NCBI GenBank assembly: GCA_018713755.1
Contig: DVOG01000018.1
Location: 1 to 9,147 of the forward strand
From: Candidatus Spyradosoma merdigallinarum
Lineage (GTDB): Bacteria > Verrucomicrobiota > Verrucomicrobiia > Opitutales > UBA953
DNA: 9,147 nt
Reading direction: 5' to 3'
Part shown: positions 7,201 through 9,147 of the stretch, piece by piece
Layout of the letters: every line of letters starts with the position of its first letter
Numbering within the stretch: the stretch's first letter is position 1
Position numbers and translations under genes: made by a program
The notes under the pieces: generated by a model
Told to the model about the DNA's origin: nothing
The model's database searches: none
The model's input: only the letters and a program-made list of their open reading frames with translations

Positions 7201-7335
7201 GACGGAAATCGAAGGCGGCGCGACGGTCGGATACTGAGCGATCGGCAGATTGCCGATGGCGATCAGGCCGAACAGGATAATCATCAGCGAAAGCACCCAA
7301 GCGAAAACCGGGCGGTCGATGAAGAACTTTGCCAT
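4201..7335 (-). CDS. RND multidrug efflux transporter, inner membrane (HAE1/AcrB family)
   Basis: This is the proton-driven pump of the tripartite system; it takes hydrophobic or amphiphilic compounds from periplasm and membrane. Its 1044 residues compare with 1049 in AcrB. It begins MAKFFIDRPVFAWVLSL, the classical first helix, and two large periplasmic loops (about 30-335 and 560-870) alternate with two six-helix bundles. The proton-relay residues are intact and numbered almost as in AcrB: Asp407 and Asp408 in LVDDAIVVIENVER, Lys939 in GLSTKNAILIIEFAKD, and Arg971 in MRLRPILMTSFAF. Phe178 of the distal pocket is kept (VEFFGS), while the position of AcrB Phe136 is not Phe, so the substrate range may differ. 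The ATG at 7335 has no clear Shine-Dalgarno. A 66-base gap with a hairpin separates it from the adaptor. The long open frame on the opposite strand (4195-8706) is a composition artefact. Confidence 0.98.
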   Translation of the reverse strand: MAKFFIDRPVFAWVLSLMIILFGLIAIGNLPIAQYPTVAPPSISVSATYSGASAETTQKTVTSIIEQQLNGIDNLLYMTSSSDSTGNSEITVYFNAGTNDDTAQVQVQNKVSLATPMLPASVQQTGVTVQKAARNMALVVGVYSRDGSMTKDEIGNYVASNILDQIQRINGVGQVEFFGSENAMRIWLDADKLNSYGMTAADVVSALQEQNIQVPAGEINGAPALPGSQISVTIQGPGSLETPTEFENILLRASEDGARVYLKDVARVEVGGESYAFEARYNGLPTAGLGIKLASGANALNVASLVKAKMQELSQYFPEGLTYDFPYDSTLFVRVSIHEVIKTLVEAIVLVFIVMLVFLQNLRATFIPTIVVPIALLGTCAALYVMGFSINVLTMFGMVLAIGILVDDAIVVIENVERIMTEEGLSPRDATRKAMGQISGALVGITLVLTAVFIPMAFFSGSVGVIYRQFSLTLIASMAFSLFLALTLTPALCASMLKHNPSGKKRGLAGMFNRGFEKMTRSYKSIVARLIRRSAIGLVGFAAVFAGFAWIYLRLPTAFLPDEDQGNIVALFELPPTASQERTIELIKEYEEYALSLPEVDSTMTVQGFSFNGSGQNVGLAFIRLADWSERTRPDQSAEAIAGRIIQHFRNNPDGMVISMNLPPIAELGNATGFEYQMQDRGGIGHEALVDAMNKVLAKANAPESSMTQVRLQGLNDGPMLKLEVDREKAMAYGVNIGALHNVLEVALASSYVNNFVQGSRVQRVIVQLDAEDRSSPEAIGNMYVNTTSGAMVPLSELVTFEWTEGSPALTRYNGFPSLNIVGQPKPGRSSGEAMQEFESLVMDYLPSIGITGVGGEWTGQSLEERTAGNQELSLYALSLIIVFLCLAALYESWSIPFAVILIVPVGVFGSVCATTLAGLYNDVYFKVGFLVIIGLSTKNAILIIEFAKDLQEQGRGLYEATLQAVQMRLRPILMTSFAFILGVVPLARASGASSAAQNSIGVGVIGGMLAATILGVFLIPCFYVIVRKVFRVADRKPNAVVAH

Positions 7336-7371
7336 GGGAAATTTATTGCGTTGTTAAAAAGGACTTTCGGA

Positions 7372-7400
7372 GTTCCCGACGCGCTCGCCGCCGCGGGAAC
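7372..7400. repeat. inverted pair of motif copies between adaptor and transporter genes
   Basis: GTTCCCG (7372-7378) and CGGGAAC (7394-7400) form a 7-bp stem with a 15-base loop, right after the adaptor stop codon. On the operon transcript the stem is followed after 11 bases by five T, so it is a poor terminator, but it could attenuate or stabilise the mRNA. Confidence 0.65.
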
Positions 7401-7401
7401 C

Positions 7402-8670
7402 TCACTGCGCCGCAGGAGCAGCGCCGGCGTTCCCGTCGGAAGTTTTCGCCGCGGGAACGGGCGCGCCTTCTTCGGCGGGAGCGGCGTCGGTCGGCGCCGG
7501 AGCGACGGCTTTCACGCCTTCCGGATTCCGCGCGAGCGCCTGCCCGATGGCGAGCACGCCGTCCGCCGCGTAGCGTTCGCCGGCCTTGAGACCGGACGTC
7601 ACGACCCAAGAATCGCCGAGCATTTGCCCGACCTGAATCGAGCGCGTGGAAACCTTGTCTCCCTCGCCGACGACGAAAATCGACGCCTTGCCCGCCGTCC
7701 CAAGCGTCACCGCCTGCTGCGGCACGAGAATCGCCTGCTTGTCCACGCCCTCGGAAAGAACGGCGCGCGCGTACATGCCCGGCAGAAGCAGGTTGTCCGG
7801 GTTCGGGAACTCGGCGCGGAGCTTGTACATGCCCGTCGCCTTGTCGACGGTGACTTCCGAGAACTTCAGCTTGCCCGCGTGCGGATATTCCGAGCCGTCT
7901 TCGAGGACGAGCTTGACCGCGACGGTGTCGTCGTCGAGCTTCTGCACCGTTCCCGCGGCGATGGCGCGGCGAAGTTCGAGAAGATTCGTCGACGAGCGCG
8001 TGAAGTCGAAATTGATCGGATCCATCTGCTGGATCACCGCCATCTGCGTCAGCGCGTTTCCGGAAACGAGACCGCCTTCCGTGACGAGCGCCGCGCCGAT
8101 GACGCCTGTAATCGGCGCCGTGACCGACGCGTAGCCGAGATTGATTTCCGCCGTCTTCAGATTGGCTTCCGCGGAAAGAACGGAGGCTTTCGCCGAATCG
8201 ACGGCGATGCGCGCGTTGTCGTAATCCTGCCGGCTGACGCCGCCGGAATTCACGAGCTCGGAATAGCGCCTGAACGTGATTTCCGCGCTCTCGAGCTGCG
8301 CTTTCGCGCCCGCGAGCTGCGCCGCCGCCGCGTCGCGCGCAGCCAAGAGCGGATCCGGATCAATTTGGAAAAGCACCTGCCCTTTTTCGACTTTCGCGCC
8401 TTCTTCGAACTTGCGCTCCAACAGAATTCCCGTCACGCGCGCCGAAACGTCCGCGAGACGCACGGCGTCGACTCTTCCCGGGAACTCCTGGACCAGTTCC
8501 CGCTCCTGGTACTCGACGGTCTCCACCGTCACGGGAACGGGCGTCGGTCCCGTCGTTCCCGCCGTCGCCGCCTCCTCCTTTTTTTCGTCGCATCCGGAAA
8601 ACGCGAGCGTTCCCGCGAGCGCCGTCAGCGCGGCGAAAAAGAAGAATTTCTGATGCTTTCTTTGCTTCAT
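7402..8670 (-). CDS. RND efflux periplasmic adaptor lipoprotein (AcrA/MexA family)
   Basis: The membrane-fusion protein bridges the RND pump and the outer-membrane channel. It has 422 residues from the ATG at 8670. A lipoprotein signal (basic start, then FFFFAALTALAG) ends at SGC with Cys27; Asp28 follows, which in Enterobacteria keeps lipoproteins in the inner membrane, as expected for an adaptor. Two lipoyl half-motifs (about 66-104, ARVTGILLERKFEEGAKV; and 180-212, TAPITGVIG) flank a coiled-coil hairpin (105-178). A beta-barrel (about 215-300, ending LLPGMYARAVL) and a membrane-proximal domain (300-380) follow. Residues 386-422 are an Ala/Pro-rich tail. The frame stays open upstream to the window end, but residues there come from the out-of-frame regulator gene and the adapter, so the Met with the lipoprotein signal is the true start. 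It starts 32 bases after the regulator gene. It holds nine CGGGAAC copies, mostly at its two ends. Confidence 0.96.
   Translation of the reverse strand: MKQRKHQKFFFFAALTALAGTLAFSGCDEKKEEAATAGTTGPTPVPVTVETVEYQERELVQEFPGRVDAVRLADVSARVTGILLERKFEEGAKVEKGQVLFQIDPDPLLAARDAAAAQLAGAKAQLESAEITFRRYSELVNSGGVSRQDYDNARIAVDSAKASVLSAEANLKTAEINLGYASVTAPITGVIGAALVTEGGLVSGNALTQMAVIQQMDPINFDFTRSSTNLLELRRAIAAGTVQKLDDDTVAVKLVLEDGSEYPHAGKLKFSEVTVDKATGMYKLRAEFPNPDNLLLPGMYARAVLSEGVDKQAILVPQQAVTLGTAGKASIFVVGEGDKVSTRSIQVGQMLGDSWVVTSGLKAGERYAADGVLAIGQALARNPEGVKAVAPAPTDAAPAEEGAPVPAAKTSDGNAGAAPAAQ
7428..7459. repeat. inverted pair of motif copies in the adaptor C-terminal tail
   Basis: CGTTCCCG (7428-7435) and CGGGAACG (7452-7459) form a perfect 8-bp stem with a 16-base loop. 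They encode about residues 404-415, part of the low-complexity Ala/Pro tail, where sequence is free to vary. Confidence 0.65.
8479..8502. repeat. inverted pair of motif copies near the adaptor 5' end (1)
   Basis: CGGGAACT (8479-8486) and AGTTCCCG (8495-8502) form a perfect 8-bp stem with an 8-base loop. The copies fall in different reading frames (Arg-Glu-Leu and Glu-Phe-Pro), so protein sequence alone does not explain the repeat. Confidence 0.65.
8532..8561. repeat. inverted pair of motif copies near the adaptor 5' end (2)
   Basis: CGGGAACG (8532-8539) and CGTTCCCG (8554-8561) form a perfect 8-bp stem with a 14-base loop. They encode the flexible linker (around residues 36-47, Gly/Thr/Pro/Val) just after the lipidated Cys. 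Confidence 0.65.
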
Positions 8671-8702
8671 AACAACCTGTTTTTCTTTTCTGAACGTTTC
8701 GA

Positions 8703-9118
8703 TTAAATTCTTTCCGCCTCCGCGGGAACGGGCAGCATCGCCGGCGCGTCGAAAAGGCGCAGCACGGAGGCGATCAGCATTTCGTAGTACGTGCGCCGAT
8801 CCTGAGGAAATTCCTTGCGCAGCATGCCCGCGTCCTTCAAAAACGGCGCGACCGCGCCCCAGCCGTTGAGCATCGCCATGAAATTCGCGATGCGGAAACG
8901 CACCTCTTCCTTCGAAAGATGGGAAAACGTCCGACAAAATTCTTTCGCGGATTCGTCGCGCACATCTTTCGTGAGTTCGCTCAACCGCGCGAAAACTTTC
9001 TTCTCGATCGACCCCGCGCGGGAAAACAGCCGCATCATGAGCCGCCGCGCGGATTCGGACCCGCATTCCGCGCGCGGAAGAATCATCGACTCCACAAGCC
9101 GCCGCGGCGAGATCGGCT
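8703..9118 (-). CDS. TetR/AcrR-family transcriptional regulator, C-terminal part
   Basis: This is the probable local repressor of the efflux operon. About 138 residues are visible, running into the contig end. The N-terminal helix-turn-helix (about 60 residues) and the start codon lie beyond it. The visible part is all helical and resembles the ligand-binding half of TetR regulators: ISPRRLVESMILPRAECGS, then the segment AKEFCRTFSHLSKEEVRFRIANFMAMLNG, which matches the F..T.P.LS..E..WR pattern typical of the PsrA-like C-terminal domain, and YYEMLIASVLRLFDAP at the end. It is first in the operon, 32 bases before the adaptor gene, a common arrangement for self-regulated pumps. The GTG at 9095 is not the true start because the reading frame continues upstream in genomic sequence. 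Without the DNA-binding domain the family call rests on the C-terminal pattern and context. One CGGGAAC copy (8723-8729) sits near the 3' end. Confidence 0.7.
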
Positions 9119-9147
9119 CTGTCTCTTATACACATCTCCGAGCCCAC
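9119..9147. other. Illumina Nextera transposase adapter (sequencing artefact)
   Basis: The last 29 bases begin CTGTCTCTTATACACATCT, the Tn5 mosaic-end complement, and continue CCGAGCCCAC, matching the first 29 of 34 bases of the Nextera read-2 adapter complement. They are not genomic. Translated on the - strand they give GSEMCIRD, a peptide familiar as a contaminant in predicted proteins. Confidence 0.97.

Noticed and set aside
4195..8706. A + strand open frame of about 1,500 codons opposite the efflux genes
   Set aside because: It is antisense to two unmistakable pump genes. The translation is Arg/His/Asp-rich with no domain pattern, and stop codons are absent because the sense genes avoid TTA, CTA and TCA in GC-rich DNA.
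136..8729. CRISPR array as the explanation of the recurring word
   Set aside because: Copies are only 7-9 bases, irregularly spaced, in both orientations and inside conserved genes; there are no uniform spacers and no cas genes.
7402..9147. A single 581-codon - strand frame as one protein
   Set aside because: Its first 159 residues come from sequencing adapter plus the regulator gene read out of frame. The real adaptor starts at 8670 with a lipoprotein signal.

Overview
The window is GC-rich bacterial DNA, about 60% GC or more by eye, and looks like the end of a short-read assembly contig. The organism is Gram-negative: it carries a lipid A biosynthesis acyltransferase (LpxD) and a complete tripartite efflux pump with an outer-membrane lipoprotein channel. 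The L35 N-terminus (MQKTKKSIAKRF rather than the common MPKMKTHKG type) and the general gene style suggest a Verrucomicrobiota-like (PVC) bacterium. That placement is inference from memory, not a database result.

Layout. On the + strand: the C-terminal two thirds of lpxD (cut by the window start, 1-704), a proline/methionine-rich protein with one C-terminal membrane segment (819-1430), and thioredoxin (1470-1781). These converge on the - strand gene rplT, with two strong hairpin terminators between (1796-1834 and 1877-1916). On the - strand, rpmI (L35) and rplT (L20) form a small operon with its own promoter candidate; infC is not next to it. Upstream is a - strand efflux operon in the order TetR-family regulator (partial), periplasmic adaptor lipoprotein, RND transporter, outer-membrane factor (9118 down to 2709), probably regulated by its own first gene. 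The last 29 bases (9119-9147) are Illumina Nextera transposase adapter, not genome.

The gene content is ordinary. The unusual signal is a short word, GCGGGAACG (core CGGGAAC/GTTCCCG). I counted its core 34 times by hand on both strands, where base composition predicts about 2. Copies are roughly five times denser between genes than inside them. They often sit as closely spaced inverted pairs that make hairpins, including the stems of both trx/rplT terminators, a perfect 16-bp palindrome after lpxD, and clusters in the variable N- and C-terminal ends of the adaptor gene. The pattern resembles DNA uptake sequences (which also tend to sit in terminators as inverted pairs) or HIP1-like genome-wide words, but its function here is unknown.
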